DNA of 36,052 nucleotides from an uncultured Clostridia bacterium (GCA_946055105.1 CAMGEK010000006.1:1-36052); one strand, 5' to 3'; shown: positions 1 through 7,880, counted from the first letter of the stretch. Translations and numbers: made by a program. The notes: generated by a model from the sequence alone, not told the origin.

Positions 1-2
1 AT

Positions 3-1301
3 TGGCGCGGCGACGAAAAGAAAAAGATGCTCACGAGAATCTACGGGACGGCGTTCGCCAAGAAAGAGGAAATGGACGCCTATTTCGAGATGCTCGAAGA
101 GGCGAAAAAACGCGATCATATCAAGCTCGGCAAAGAACTCAAACTTTTCGCGCTTCTCAACGAAGGGAAGGGCTTCCCGTTCTTCCTGCCCAACGGCATG
201 GTGCTCAAAAACACGCTCGTGGACTATTGGCGACAGCTCCACAAGCGGGAAGGGTACGTCGAAGTACAGACGCCGATCATCATGACGCGCACGCTCTGGG
301 AAAATTCCGGACATTGGGATCACTATAAAGAAAACATGTACACGACGAAGATCGACGGGGAGGATTGCGCGGTAAAACCGATGAACTGCCCCGGCGGCAT
401 GCTCGTCTATAAACTGCAACCGCACAGCTATAAAGATCTTCCCATCCGAATGGGAGAACTCGGACTCGTGCACCGCCACGAAAAGAGCGGTCAGCTTCAC
501 GGACTCATGCGCGTGCGCTGTTTCACGCAGGACGACGCGCACATCTTCATGCTGCCCGAACAGATCACTTCGGAAATCAAAGGCGTCGTGCGGATTATAG
601 ACGAAGTCTATACCCTCTTCGGATTCAAATATCACGTCGAACTTTCCACGCGCCCCAAGGACAGCATGGGCAGCGACGAGGATTGGAACGCCGCGACGGA
701 GGCGTTAAAGACGGCGCTCGAAGAATTAAATCTTCCCTACGTCGTCAACGAGGGCGACGGCGCGTTCTACGGTCCGAAGATCGATTTCCATTTGGAGGAC
801 AGCATCGGCAGGACGTGGCAATGCGGAACCATTCAGCTCGATTTCCAGATGCCGCAGCGTTTCGATCTGGAATATATCGGGGAGGACGGACAGAAACACC
901 GCCCGATCATGATTCACCGCGTCGTATTCGGTTCGATCGAGCGGTTTATCGGGATTCTCATCGAGCATTACGCGGGGAAATTTCCCGTTTGGCTCGCGCC
1001 CGAACAGGTCAAAGTGCTTCCCGTAACCGACCGCGCTTCCGAATACGCGCAGAAGGTGGCGGACGAAATCAACGCGGCGGGCTTGCGCGCCTCCGCGGAT
1101 CTGAGAAAAGAGAAGCTCGGCAGAAAAATACTCGACGCGGAGATGGAGAAGGTTCCGTATAAACTCGTGGTCGGGGATAAAGAGGTCGCGGAAGGGACGG
1201 TGTCCGTACGCCGCAGAGGGGAAGGCGACGTCGGCGCGATGCCGAAGGCGGAGTTCCTTAAAATGTTGCGGGAAGAGAACGATACGAAAAAAATATTCTG
1301 A
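3..1301 (+). CDS. thrS: Threonyl-tRNA synthetase, 3' part (5' end outside window)
   Basis: Charges tRNA-Thr with threonine in the cytoplasm. The reading frame is open from base 3 (W-R-G-D-E-K-K-K) before the first ATG at 27, so the gene enters from the left. The TGS and editing domains lie outside; what remains is the class II catalytic core and the anticodon-binding domain. Visible signatures are MNCPGG (family zinc-site Cys), LVHRHEKSGQLHGLMRVR (zinc-site His), FTQDDAHIF, and IHRVVFGSIERFIGIL with the third zinc-site His. The last hundred or so residues (from FPVWLAPEQVKVLPV) are the HGTP anticodon-binding domain. The frame is intact. A separate promoter for the infC operon begins 16 nt after the stop, so the two are separate units. 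Confidence 0.97.
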   Translation, partial: WRGDEKKKMLTRIYGTAFAKKEEMDAYFEMLEEAKKRDHIKLGKELKLFALLNEGKGFPFFLPNGMVLKNTLVDYWRQLHKREGYVEVQTPIIMTRTLWENSGHWDHYKENMYTTKIDGEDCAVKPMNCPGGMLVYKLQPHSYKDLPIRMGELGLVHRHEKSGQLHGLMRVRCFTQDDAHIFMLPEQITSEIKGVVRIIDEVYTLFGFKYHVELSTRPKDSMGSDEDWNAATEALKTALEELNLPYVVNEGDGAFYGPKIDFHLEDSIGRTWQCGTIQLDFQMPQRFDLEYIGEDGQKHRPIMIHRVVFGSIERFIGILIEHYAGKFPVWLAPEQVKVLPVTDRASEYAQKVADEINAAGLRASADLRKEKLGRKILDAEMEKVPYKLVVGDKEVAEGTVSVRRRGEGDVGAMPKAEFLKMLREENDTKKIF

Positions 1302-1316
1302 AACGGGTGAAAATAC

Positions 1317-1345
1317 TTGACAAACGTTTCCGGAAGTGCTATTCT
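1317..1345 (+). promoter_or_regulatory. Sigma-A promoter of the infC-rpmI-rplT operon
   Basis: TTGACA at 1317-1322, a 17-nt spacer and TATTCT at 1340-1345. Transcription would start near 1352, giving an untranslated leader of about 150 nt before infC. Confidence 0.85.
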
Positions 1346-1351
1346 GTTACA

Positions 1352-1504
1352 GTCAAGCAGAAGTCAGCGCTTCTCGCCGTACGGCAGACGTCGGTACGAG
1401 CCAATAAGATTTGTAAGAAAGCGGCACGGCCGCGTTCTCATACGGATTTTATACGGGTTGCGCTTCTGCGCGGCCCGTTAAATTTTTGTGAGAGGTAAAA
1501 AACG
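1352..1504 (+). promoter_or_regulatory. infC operon leader, probably an L20-type autoregulatory leader
   Basis: The gap between thrS and infC holds a promoter and then about 150 nt of structured leader. GC-rich inverted repeats are visible (around 1378-1400 and the GCGGCACGGCCGC block), ending in a terminator-like hairpin immediately before the infC Shine-Dalgarno. In Bacillus and relatives, ribosomal protein L20 binds the leader of infC-rpmI-rplT and causes premature termination. Position, gene order and the terminal hairpin all match that arrangement. I have not matched the Rfam covariance model, so the L20 ligand is inferred. Confidence 0.7.
1454..1487 (+). terminator. Attenuator hairpin in the infC leader
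   Basis: CGGGTTGCGC (1454-1463), loop TTCT, GCGCGGCCCG (1468-1477): a 10-bp stem with two G-U pairs, then TTAAATTTTT. It lies 2 nt before the infC Shine-Dalgarno, so it can stop transcription or, if it forms, crowd the ribosome site. Confidence 0.75.
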
Positions 1505-2017
1505 ATCAAAACGCAGAATCAGTTAAACGGCGATATTCGCGACCGCGAAATCCGCGTGATTTCGTCCACGGGAGAGATGCTCGGCGTGATGACGCCCGCT
1601 CAGGCGCTCCGCCTTGCCGAAGAGGAGGATCTCGATCTCGTAAAAATTTCTCCGAACGCAGTTCCGCCCGTCTGCAAGATCATGGACTACGGTAAGTTCA
1701 AGTTCGAGCAGGCGAAGAAGGAGAAGGAAAACCGCAAAAACCAAAAGATCGTGGAAATCAAAGAAGTACAGCTTTCCATGACGATCGACGTAGGGGATCT
1801 GAACGTCAAGGCGAAACAGGCGACGAAGTTTCTCGAAGCGGGCAACAAGGTCAAAGTATCCATACGTCTGCGCGGCAGACAGATGGCGCATTCTTCGCTC
1901 GGAAAGGACGTCATGGTGCGGTTCGCGGAGGGCTTGAAGGAGTACGCCGTCGTGGAGAAACCGATCGCCATGGAAGGTCGCAACATCATCATGATTTTAG
2001 GGCCCGTAAAAAAATGA
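1505..2017 (+). CDS. infC: Translation initiation factor IF-3 (ATC start)
   Basis: IF-3 binds the 30S subunit and proofreads start-codon/initiator-tRNA pairing. The 170-residue product shows the N-terminal IF-3 pattern LNGDIRDREIRVI, then ISPNAVPPVCKIMDYGKF and the C-terminal alpha/beta domain ending MEGRNIIMILGPVKK. The first conventional start in frame is GTG at 1556, but this would remove the universally present N-terminal strand. An in-frame TAA at 1496 limits the start to 1499 or later. ATC at 1505 has GAGAGG at 1490-1495 with 9-nt spacing, so it is the best start. IF-3 genes in other bacteria use AUU and similar codons to sense IF-3 level; AUC here fits that logic. First gene of infC-rpmI-rplT. 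Confidence 0.95.
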   Translation: MKTQNQLNGDIRDREIRVISSTGEMLGVMTPAQALRLAEEEDLDLVKISPNAVPPVCKIMDYGKFKFEQAKKEKENRKNQKIVEIKEVQLSMTIDVGDLNVKAKQATKFLEAGNKVKVSIRLRGRQMAHSSLGKDVMVRFAEGLKEYAVVEKPIAMEGRNIIMILGPVKK

Positions 2018-2080
2018 ATTTCGCAGGCGCGGCGCGCCCGGAAGATAAATTTTGAAAAACATAAATTGGAGGATAAAACA

Positions 2081-2281
2081 ATGCCGAAACAGAAATCGCA
2101 CAGCGCGACGAAAAAGCGCTTTTGGCTTACCGGCAGCGGGAAAGTAAACCGCGCGCACGGCGGCAAGAATCACAAAGCCGAAACCAAGAACAGAAAGAGA
2201 AAGAGAAATCTTCGCCAGTCCACGCTCGTTGCTTCCACGCACGAGAACACGGTAAAGAAGATGATTCCTTATAAAGACTGA
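2081..2281 (+). CDS. rpmI: 50S ribosomal protein L35
   Basis: A 66-residue basic protein of the large subunit. MPKQKSHSATKKRF followed by the arginine/lysine-rich HKAETKNRKRKRNLRQ stretch is typical of L35. ATG at 2081 is preceded by GGAGG at 2068-2072. An in-frame TTG at 2066 overlaps this ribosome site and is not the start. It lies between infC and rplT, the standard order, and is presumably controlled by the same leader. Confidence 0.96.
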   Translation: MPKQKSHSATKKRFWLTGSGKVNRAHGGKNHKAETKNRKRKRNLRQSTLVASTHENTVKKMIPYKD

Positions 2282-2297
2282 TGGGAGGTAAGAAGAA

Positions 2298-2648
2298 ATG
2301 CGGATTAAAAGAGGCGTAAACGCAGTCAAGAAGCGTAGAAAGATTTTCAAACTGTCGAAGGGATACTTCGGAAACAAGAGCAAGTCCTACCGTATCGCAA
2401 GAGAAGCGGTAATGAAATCGCTCAACTATGCGTATATCGGAAGAAAGAGAAGAAAGCGCGATATGCGTTCGCTCTGGATCGCGCGGATCAACGCGGGCGC
2501 GAGAGTCAACGGACTTTCCTATTCCAGACTGATGCACGGACTCAAAGTCGCGGGGATCGAGCTGAACAGAAAGGTTCTCGCCGATCTTGCCGTCACGGAC
2601 GCAGCCGCGTTTGCGGAACTTTGCAATAAGGCAAAGGCTGCGATCTGA
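2298..2648 (+). CDS. rplT: 50S ribosomal protein L20
   Basis: A 116-residue early-assembly protein of the 50S subunit that binds 23S rRNA and, in Firmicutes, represses its own operon. It has the usual start [19 protein letters not shown], the central [17 protein letters not shown] helix region and the C-terminal globular part ([23 protein letters not shown]), which in other species is the mRNA-binding repressor part. GGGAGG precedes ATG 2298. It is the last gene of the operon; a strong terminator follows within 10 nt. Confidence 0.97.
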   Translation: MRIKRGVNAVKKRRKIFKLSKGYFGNKSKSYRIAREAVMKSLNYAYIGRKRRKRDMRSLWIARINAGARVNGLSYSRLMHGLKVAGIELNRKVLADLAVTDAAAFAELCNKAKAAI

Positions 2649-2653
2649 GTTAC

Positions 2654-2682
2654 AAAAAGCCTTTTTCAGAAAAGGCTTTTTT
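2654..2682 (+). terminator. Terminator of the infC-rpmI-rplT operon
   Basis: AAAAGCCTTTT, loop TCAG, AAAAGGCTTTT and further T residues: a classic intrinsic terminator straight after rplT. Confidence 0.9.
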
Positions 2683-2693
2683 CCTAATCGGAA

Positions 2694-3440
2694 ATGGTAA
2701 TCGTATCTAAGAACAACGCGCTCGTGAAAGAGTTTGCCGCTCTGAAAGAGAAAAAATTCCGTCGCGAACGGAGGGCGTTTCTCGCAGAGGGCGAAAAGAT
2801 GGTGCGCGAGGCGGTGGCGAGCGGAATGCGCGTATTGCGGCTCGCCGTCCGCGAGGACTATGCGGGCGAAACCTATTCGCTCCCGTTCACCGTATTCGGC
2901 GAGGACGCGTTCCGCGCGATCTGCGACGAGAAAACGCCGCAGGGGATCGTTGCGGAGATCGCGCTCCCGGAGTATCCGCTTCGGGCTCCGGAGGGGAGCT
3001 GTCTCTTGCTCGACGGCGTATCCGATCCGTCCAACGTCGGCGCGATCGTCAGAACGGCGAACGCGGCGGGGTTTCGGGAGATCTACTGCGTCGATTGCGC
3101 GGACGCATATTCCCCGAAGAGCGTTCGGGCGAGCATGAGCGGCGTATTCTTCGTGCGGATCATGCCGTGCGGACGGGAAGAGGCGCTGTCCGTTCTCGAA
3201 GGCGTTCCGCTTCTGGCGGCGGACATGAACGGAATCAATCTATTCGGATACGAACCGCCCGAAAAATTCGCGCTCTGTATCGGAAACGAGGGGCGCGGGC
3301 TTTCCGAAGCGGTGCGTTCTGCGGCGAAGGAGACGGTGCGCGTTCCCATGGAGGAGCGTTCGGAGAGCCTGAACGCGGCGGTTTCCGCGTCGATTGCCAT
3401 GTATCTGCTCAAAAGAAAGCAATTTGAAAGCGAAAAATAA
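2694..3440 (+). CDS. TrmH/SpoU-family RNA 2'-O-ribose methyltransferase (RlmB-like)
   Basis: A 248-residue SAM-dependent methylase of the trefoil-knot (SPOUT) class, most likely acting on 23S rRNA guanosine. The N-terminal part (to about residue 95, with LAEGEKMVREA) is the substrate-binding domain. The catalytic domain has motif 1 DGVSDPSNVGAIVRTANAAG, motif 2 ALCIGNEGRGLS and motif 3 RVPMEERSESLNAAVSASI, all complete. A gene of this family commonly follows rplT in Firmicutes. It starts 45 nt after rplT, beyond a terminator, and ATG 2694 lacks a recognisable Shine-Dalgarno; the sequence before it (CCTAATCGGAA) could be a weak -10, but there is no matching -35. The exact rRNA target is not determinable. 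Confidence 0.9.
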   Translation: MVIVSKNNALVKEFAALKEKKFRRERRAFLAEGEKMVREAVASGMRVLRLAVREDYAGETYSLPFTVFGEDAFRAICDEKTPQGIVAEIALPEYPLRAPEGSCLLLDGVSDPSNVGAIVRTANAAGFREIYCVDCADAYSPKSVRASMSGVFFVRIMPCGREEALSVLEGVPLLAADMNGINLFGYEPPEKFALCIGNEGRGLSEAVRSAAKETVRVPMEERSESLNAAVSASIAMYLLKRKQFESEK

Positions 3441-3451
3441 GGAGAAAACAG

Positions 3452-4192
3452 ATGTCCGGACACAGCAAATGGCATAACATTGCGGCGAAAAAGGGTAAAG
3501 CGGACGCCGCAAGAGGAAAAATCTTCACGAAAATCGGGAGAGAGATCGCGGTCGCGGCTAAGGGAAATCCCAATCCCGCGACGAACTCCAAGCTTGCCGA
3601 CGTCATTGCGAAGGCGAAAGCGGCGAACATGCCCAACGACAACATCGAGCGTTCAATCAAGCGCGCGGCGGGTGAAATGGGCGACAAGGATTATAAAGAG
3701 CTCACCTACGAGGGTTACGGCGTAGCGGGCGCGGCGGTCATCGTCACCACGCTTACGGACAATATCAACCGAACGGCGGGCGACGTTCGCGCGATCATGA
3801 GCAAGCACGGCGGCTCGCTCGGAAATACGGGTTGCGTCTCGTACATGTTCGACACGAAAGGCGTTCTGGTCGTGGAGAGAACTCCCTCGCTCGACGAAGA
3901 CACGGTGACGGAATACGCCATCGAGGCGGGCGCGGAGGACGTCGTTACGCAGGAGGACGCGTTTGAAATTTATACGGACGTTCCTTCCTTCTCCGAGGCG
4001 AGAAAATCGTTGGAAGCGCGCGGACTGAACTTCCTGCAAGCGGAGATCACGATGATTCCGCAGAGCAAGATCACGCTTCCGGACGATAAGTTGGAGACCT
4101 TCCGCAAGATGCTGGACAAGCTCGAAGAGAACGACGACGTTCAGGATATTTATCACAACGTAGAACTTCCCGAGGAAGAAGAGGAAGAATAA
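3452..4192 (+). CDS. YebC/PmpR family protein
   Basis: A 246-residue cytoplasmic protein with the family start MSGHSKWHNIAAKKGKADAA, the N-terminal three-helix domain (IFTKIGREI, NMPNDNIERSIKRA) and the C-terminal acidic domain ending in a glutamate run. Family members are called transcriptional regulators (PmpR) and, more recently, factors that help ribosomes through proline stretches. AAGGAG lies 7 nt before ATG 3452, 11 nt after the methylase stop, so the two are probably co-transcribed. A terminator follows at 4195. Confidence 0.95.
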   Translation: MSGHSKWHNIAAKKGKADAARGKIFTKIGREIAVAAKGNPNPATNSKLADVIAKAKAANMPNDNIERSIKRAAGEMGDKDYKELTYEGYGVAGAAVIVTTLTDNINRTAGDVRAIMSKHGGSLGNTGCVSYMFDTKGVLVVERTPSLDEDTVTEYAIEAGAEDVVTQEDAFEIYTDVPSFSEARKSLEARGLNFLQAEITMIPQSKITLPDDKLETFRKMLDKLEENDDVQDIYHNVELPEEEEEE

Positions 4193-4194
4193 AC

Positions 4195-4218
4195 AAAGAT
4201 CCCCTCGGGGATCTTTTT
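4195..4218 (+). terminator. Terminator after yebC
   Basis: AAAGATCCC, loop CTCG, GGGATCTTT plus TT. The ribosome site of proA (AAGGAGAG) begins only a few bases further on, so proA depends on readthrough or on a promoter I could not identify. Confidence 0.85.
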
Positions 4219-4235
4219 CGTAAGGAGAGAAGAAT

Positions 4236-5471
4236 ATGACCATTCGGGAAACATGTTTGGCGGCAAAACGATCGGCGGGCGCGGTCGCGTATCTGTCGGA
4301 AGAGTCGCGCAACCGCTTGTTGACGCTCATGGCGGACGCCCTGATTGCGCGGGCGGACGAAATTTTGACCGAAAACGCCGCCGACGTCGCCGCTTGCACG
4401 CGCGGAGAGCAGTTCAAAGACAGACTTTCTCTGTCCGTTTCGCGGATTGCGGGCATCGCGGAGGGATTGAAACAGCTTCGCGCGATTCCCTGCCCCGTCG
4501 GAGAGATCATCGAGCGGCATACGACGGAGAGCGGATTGGATATATCGCGCGTGCGCGTTCCGTTCGGCGTGGTCGGGATCATTTACGAGGCGCGCCCCAA
4601 CGTGACTGCGGACGCGATCGGGTTATGCCTGAAAAGCGGAAACGCCGTCGTTCTGCGCGGCAGTAAGGACGCCTACCGTTCCAATGCGGCGGTCGTGAAA
4701 GTACTCAAAGAGGCGATTCGTTCAGACGGAACGGATCCCGAATTTATACAGCTCGTCGAGGACGGAACGCGGGAGGGCGCGCGGGAATTTATGCGACAGA
4801 ACGGACTTCTGGACGTGCTCATTCCGCGCGGAAGCGCGTCGCTCATTCAGAGCGCCTTGGAAAACGCCACCGTTCCCGTCATCGAAACGGGTACGGGGAA
4901 CTGCCATATTTATTTTGAAAAGACGGCGGACGTCGAAAAGGCGATTCCCATTCTCGTGAACGCAAAGACGCAGCGGACGAGCGTCTGCAACGCGGCGGAA
5001 AGTCTCGTCGTCGATCGCGCGTTCGCCGAAAAGTATCTGCCCCGCGCGGTAGCCGCGCTGTCGGAAAAGGGCGTGGAGATCGTCGGAGACGAACGGGCGC
5101 GCGCGATCTGCCCCGAAATCTCTCCCGCGACGGAAGAGGATTTTTACACCGAATTTCTTTCGCTCAAAATTTCCGTCAAGATCGTGGAGAACGCGGACGA
5201 AGCGATCGCGTTTATCAACGAACATTCGACGAAGCACAGCGAGGCGATCGTCACGGAAGACGGGGCGGTCGCGGATCGGTTTCTTCGGGAAATCGATTCC
5301 GCTTGCGTCTACGTCAACGCTTCCACGCGGTTTACCGACGGGTTCGAGTTCGGCTTCGGAGCAGAAATGGGCATTTCCACGCAGAAGCTGCACGCGCGCG
5401 GACCGATGGGACTGCGCGAGCTGACCTCTTATAAGTTTGAAATCCGCGGAAACGGACAAATCAGAAAATAA
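4236..5471 (+). CDS. proA: Gamma-glutamyl phosphate reductase
   Basis: Second step of proline synthesis: reduces gamma-glutamyl phosphate to glutamate semialdehyde with NADPH. The protein is 411 residues, normal family length, aldehyde-dehydrogenase fold. Visible are VPFGVVGIIYEARPN (residues 108-122), LKSGNAVVLRGSKDA, the catalytic-cysteine segment TQRTSVCNAAE (Cys251) and the end FGFGAEMGISTQKLHARGPM. AAGGAGAG precedes ATG 4236. The glutamate kinase gene proB, often adjacent, is absent here, so the pathway genes are split in this genome. Confidence 0.96.
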   Translation: MTIRETCLAAKRSAGAVAYLSEESRNRLLTLMADALIARADEILTENAADVAACTRGEQFKDRLSLSVSRIAGIAEGLKQLRAIPCPVGEIIERHTTESGLDISRVRVPFGVVGIIYEARPNVTADAIGLCLKSGNAVVLRGSKDAYRSNAAVVKVLKEAIRSDGTDPEFIQLVEDGTREGAREFMRQNGLLDVLIPRGSASLIQSALENATVPVIETGTGNCHIYFEKTADVEKAIPILVNAKTQRTSVCNAAESLVVDRAFAEKYLPRAVAALSEKGVEIVGDERARAICPEISPATEEDFYTEFLSLKISVKIVENADEAIAFINEHSTKHSEAIVTEDGAVADRFLREIDSACVYVNASTRFTDGFEFGFGAEMGISTQKLHARGPMGLRELTSYKFEIRGNGQIRK

Positions 5472-5482
5472 GAATGAATAAA

Positions 5483-5525
5483 GCAACCGAGCGGATTCTT
5501 ACGGAATCCGCTCGGTTGCATTTTT
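5483..5525 (+). terminator. Terminator after proA, possibly bidirectional
   Basis: A 16-bp perfect stem: GCAACCGAGCGGATTC, loop TTACG, GAATCCGCTCGGTTGC, then ATTTTT. On the minus strand it is followed by TTTATT, so it may also stop transcripts from the convergent gene at 5657-6925. Confidence 0.92.
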
Positions 5526-5580
5526 CGCCGAAAACGGCGTTCGCGGAACATTGCGCCGAAATAAAAACGTTGGATAGGGT

Positions 5581-5631
5581 GACCGCGTTGCGGGAGCAAC
5601 TTTATAAACAATGCGTTGATAGAGCGCGGTC
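5581..5631. other. Inverted-repeat structure between convergent genes
   Basis: GACCGCG (5581-5587) and CGCGGTC (5625-5631) enclose a small hairpin GTTGC-GGGA-GCAAC (5587-5600). It could fold as a branched RNA on either strand. No gene or known RNA family recognised; it may simply be 3'-UTR structure of the minus-strand gene. Confidence 0.3.
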
Positions 5632-5656
5632 GCATAGTGCAAATCGATTCAGGCGG

Positions 5657-6925
5657 TTATGTATTTTCGATCATGAGACGAATGATTTCTTCGTCCGTTT
5701 CGCGCATGCCGACGCGCGCAAGATCCCCGACGTTTCGGATGGTTTTTTCCACGCCTTTGACCAAAATTCCGTCTCCGCCGTAAAACTGACTGCCGTTGCG
5801 GTACATTTCCCAACCGACGAGACCGGCGTCCACCGCGGAGGCGATTTTCGCGGCGCAACTCGATTTCGCGCCGTCGCAGATGAGCCCCGAATCGATGGCG
5901 AGCGCATTGACGACGGTATGTGCGATCTCGTCGTATTTTCCGCCGTGAAGATAACAGACGCCCGCGCCTGCGCCCGCACCCGCGCTGACGGCTCCGCAAT
6001 AAGCGGAAAGCCGCCCGATTCCCGTTTTCAGATGTATGGTGACGAGATCGGAGAGCAGAACGGAGCGAATCGTCTGTTCGCGAGTAGCGCCCATGCGCTT
6101 CGCATAGACGACGACGGGGAGAGACGCCGTGATGCCCTGGTTTCCGCTGCCCGAAACGATGACGACGGGAAGCGCGCAGCCGTTCATGCGCGCGTCGGAA
6201 CCCGCCGCCGCGGTTGCGCGGGCGAGGTTGTGCAAATCTTTCCCGAACGCTTGCAGAAGGACTTTTCCAACTCGCGCGCCGTAGTCGTTTTTCAATCCCT
6301 CTTCCGCAATCGCGGAATTATAGCGGATCTGACGGTCGATGAGTTCTTCGATTTCCGCAAGGTCGACGCAATCCGCAAATTCGACGATAGAACGGACGGA
6401 AAGCAGACTTCTGTCCGCGCCGCCCGTCTCCGCGACGGCGCGTCCGCTTTTCAGGAGCGTTCCGTTGCGTTCGACCGCGACGACGTTGGTGTGATGCCCT
6501 TCGATGCGGACGAACGCGCTGTCCTGATCGGAGAACACGCGCACGCCGACGTCGAACACGCATTCCGAAGTCGATTTTTTCACTTCAAAAGCGGCTGAGC
6601 GGAGAAATTCTCCGATCTTTTCCCGATCGCGGTCTGTCAGGCGGGAGAGTACTTCCAGACGGAGGGACGCGTCGCCCGCGACGATCCCTGCCGCGGCGGC
6701 GGCGCAAACGCCTTTCATGCCGCCCGTATTGGGCACGATTGCGCTTTTTACGTTTTTGAGAATGTTTCCGCTGACGGAGATCTCCACGCGCGAAGGCGTT
6801 TTCCCGAGCGTTTCGCGGGCAAGCGCGGCGGCGTACGCAAGCGAAATCGGCTCGGTACAGCCCATAGCGGGAAGCAGTTCTTCCCGTAAAATATTCAGAT
6901 AGGTGCGATAGACAAGTTCATCCAT
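5657..6925 (-). CDS. L-cysteine desulfidase / UPF0597 (serine dehydratase-alpha-like) family enzyme
   Basis: A 422-residue cytoplasmic protein of the UPF0597 family, whose studied members (CdsB of Methanocaldococcus, CyuA/YhaM of E. coli) are iron-sulfur L-cysteine desulfidases giving pyruvate, ammonia and sulfide. The key N-terminal GCTEPI motif is present (Cys23), with SGNILKNV, VPNTGG, GSGNQG, and the C-terminal cysteines in the DGAKSSCAAK segment expected for the cluster. ATG at 6925 is chosen because the family begins about 20 residues before GCTEP. A TTG at 6961 in frame is the -35 box and is unsuitable. There is no Shine-Dalgarno: the -10 box ends 7 nt upstream, suggesting a leaderless mRNA. 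It is alone on its strand. The substrate could be serine rather than cysteine. Confidence 0.88.
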   Translation of the reverse strand: MDELVYRTYLNILREELLPAMGCTEPISLAYAAALARETLGKTPSRVEISVSGNILKNVKSAIVPNTGGMKGVCAAAAAGIVAGDASLRLEVLSRLTDRDREKIGEFLRSAAFEVKKSTSECVFDVGVRVFSDQDSAFVRIEGHHTNVVAVERNGTLLKSGRAVAETGGADRSLLSVRSIVEFADCVDLAEIEELIDRQIRYNSAIAEEGLKNDYGARVGKVLLQAFGKDLHNLARATAAAGSDARMNGCALPVVIVSGSGNQGITASLPVVVYAKRMGATREQTIRSVLLSDLVTIHLKTGIGRLSAYCGAVSAGAGAGAGVCYLHGGKYDEIAHTVVNALAIDSGLICDGAKSSCAAKIASAVDAGLVGWEMYRNGSQFYGGDGILVKGVEKTIRNVGDLARVGMRETDEEIIRLMIENT

Positions 6926-6932
6926 AGCCGTA

Positions 6933-6961
6933 ATTATACACGTTTGGAAAAGCGATGTCAA
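6933..6961 (-). promoter_or_regulatory. Perfect-consensus sigma-A promoter placed for a leaderless mRNA
   Basis: On the minus strand: TTGACA (6961-6956), 17-nt spacer, TATAAT (6938-6933), then TACGGCT and the ATG of the desulfidase at 6925. The expected start point (about 7 nt after the -10) coincides with the start codon. Confidence 0.85.
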
Positions 6962-7017
6962 GCGCTTCCGACCGCGCGAAAAAGGTCGGAAAGAGGGAGA
7001 GTGAAAGTAGAAAGTAC

Positions 7018-7046
7018 TTGACTTTCATAGTGTCCGCTGTTATAAT
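7018..7046 (+). promoter_or_regulatory. Sigma-A promoter of the CXXC/ferredoxin-TlpA operon
   Basis: TTGACT at 7018-7023, 17-nt spacer, TATAAT at 7041-7046; start near 7053, with GGGGAG ribosome site before ATG 7083. Confidence 0.88.
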
Positions 7047-7082
7047 AGGGAAGAAGAAAAAGAAAGCGAAGGGGAGTCGCGG

Positions 7083-7880
7083 ATGTCGGAAAAGAGAAAT
7101 AAGAGAATATGTTTCGCATACGACGTTTTTTTCGGCGCGTTCACCGTGGTTTTTGGCGCGCTTCTGATCGCGCAGGCGCTGAAACTGTTCTTTCAGTTTT
7201 CCGCGACCGAGGGCGCGATTTTTACGCGCGAACGCGTAGCGGACGCGCTTTCTCCGCTCGCGGTTCCCGGGGTGCTCTGGATCGTCGCGGCGATTGCGGC
7301 TTTCGTCTTGCGGGAGCTCTTTCCGTTCAAGCCGAGCGCCGTGCGCTTGGGGAACGGATACGCGCTCTACCGCTTAAAAAAACGCATGACCGAACGTCCG
7401 CAAGGGGAGCTGAGCGACGCGCGGAGAGCCGTTCTCCGCGAAGAAAGGATTCTTACCGTAATACGGCTGTTTTGTCTGGCGGTCTGCGCGGCGACGGCGG
7501 TTTATATGATCGTATATCTGTCGATGCCGTCGCATTTTCCCAAGACGGACGTCGTCGGGGAAGTGCGCGATCTCGTATTTCACGTTTTCCCGTGGATCGC
7601 GCTCTCGTTTGCGCTCTGTCTCGGCGCGGCGGCGTATTCCGAATATTCGGCAAAAAAACAGCTTCCCTTCGTCAGACAACTGACGGCGGGCGTCGCCGCC
7701 GAACGTTCTCCGAGCGGCGTTTTTGCGGCGTTGCAGGGAGCGCGGTTCCGTCTCGCCGTCCGGATTGCGATCGGCGTGCTGGGCGTGACGCTCGTGATCG
7801 TCGGAATTTGCAACGGAGACATGCGCGCGATGCTCATTAAGGCGATCAATATCTGTACGGAGTGTATCGGTCTTGGCTAA
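7083..7880 (+). CDS. Multi-pass membrane protein with C-terminal CD1871A-type CXXC motif
   Basis: A 265-residue membrane protein with about five hydrophobic segments (roughly residues 15-38, 62-80, 127-147, 168-185, 224-243). The last 25 residues, ending AINICTECIGLG (Cys258, Cys261), match what I recall of the short clostridial CD1871A-family CXXC proteins, which normally stand alone. Here that segment is joined to a larger membrane body whose remaining sequence I do not recognise. It has its own strong promoter and overlaps the next gene, a ferredoxin-TlpA fusion, by 8 nt, so the products are probably partners. A role passing electrons or a disulfide through the membrane is an inference from the CXXC pair and the neighbour. 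No signal peptide other than the first membrane segment. Confidence 0.8.
   Translation: MSEKRNKRICFAYDVFFGAFTVVFGALLIAQALKLFFQFSATEGAIFTRERVADALSPLAVPGVLWIVAAIAAFVLRELFPFKPSAVRLGNGYALYRLKKRMTERPQGELSDARRAVLREERILTVIRLFCLAVCAATAVYMIVYLSMPSHFPKTDVVGEVRDLVFHVFPWIALSFALCLGAAAYSEYSAKKQLPFVRQLTAGVAAERSPSGVFAALQGARFRLAVRIAIGVLGVTLVIVGICNGDMRAMLIKAINICTECIGLG

Noticed and set aside
1302-1504. T-box leader after thrS
   Set aside because: No T-box consensus sequence was seen, and the downstream genes are infC-rpmI-rplT, not amino-acid genes; the L20-type leader explains the region better.
2683-2696. Leaderless promoter before the RNA methylase gene
   Set aside because: CCTAAT could pass for a -10 at the right distance, but there is no -35 and it directly follows a terminator; left as missing ribosome site only.
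5474-6598. A 374-codon plus-strand frame starting just after proA
   Set aside because: It begins inside the proA terminator and lies opposite the intact desulfidase gene; the translation has no recognisable family features.
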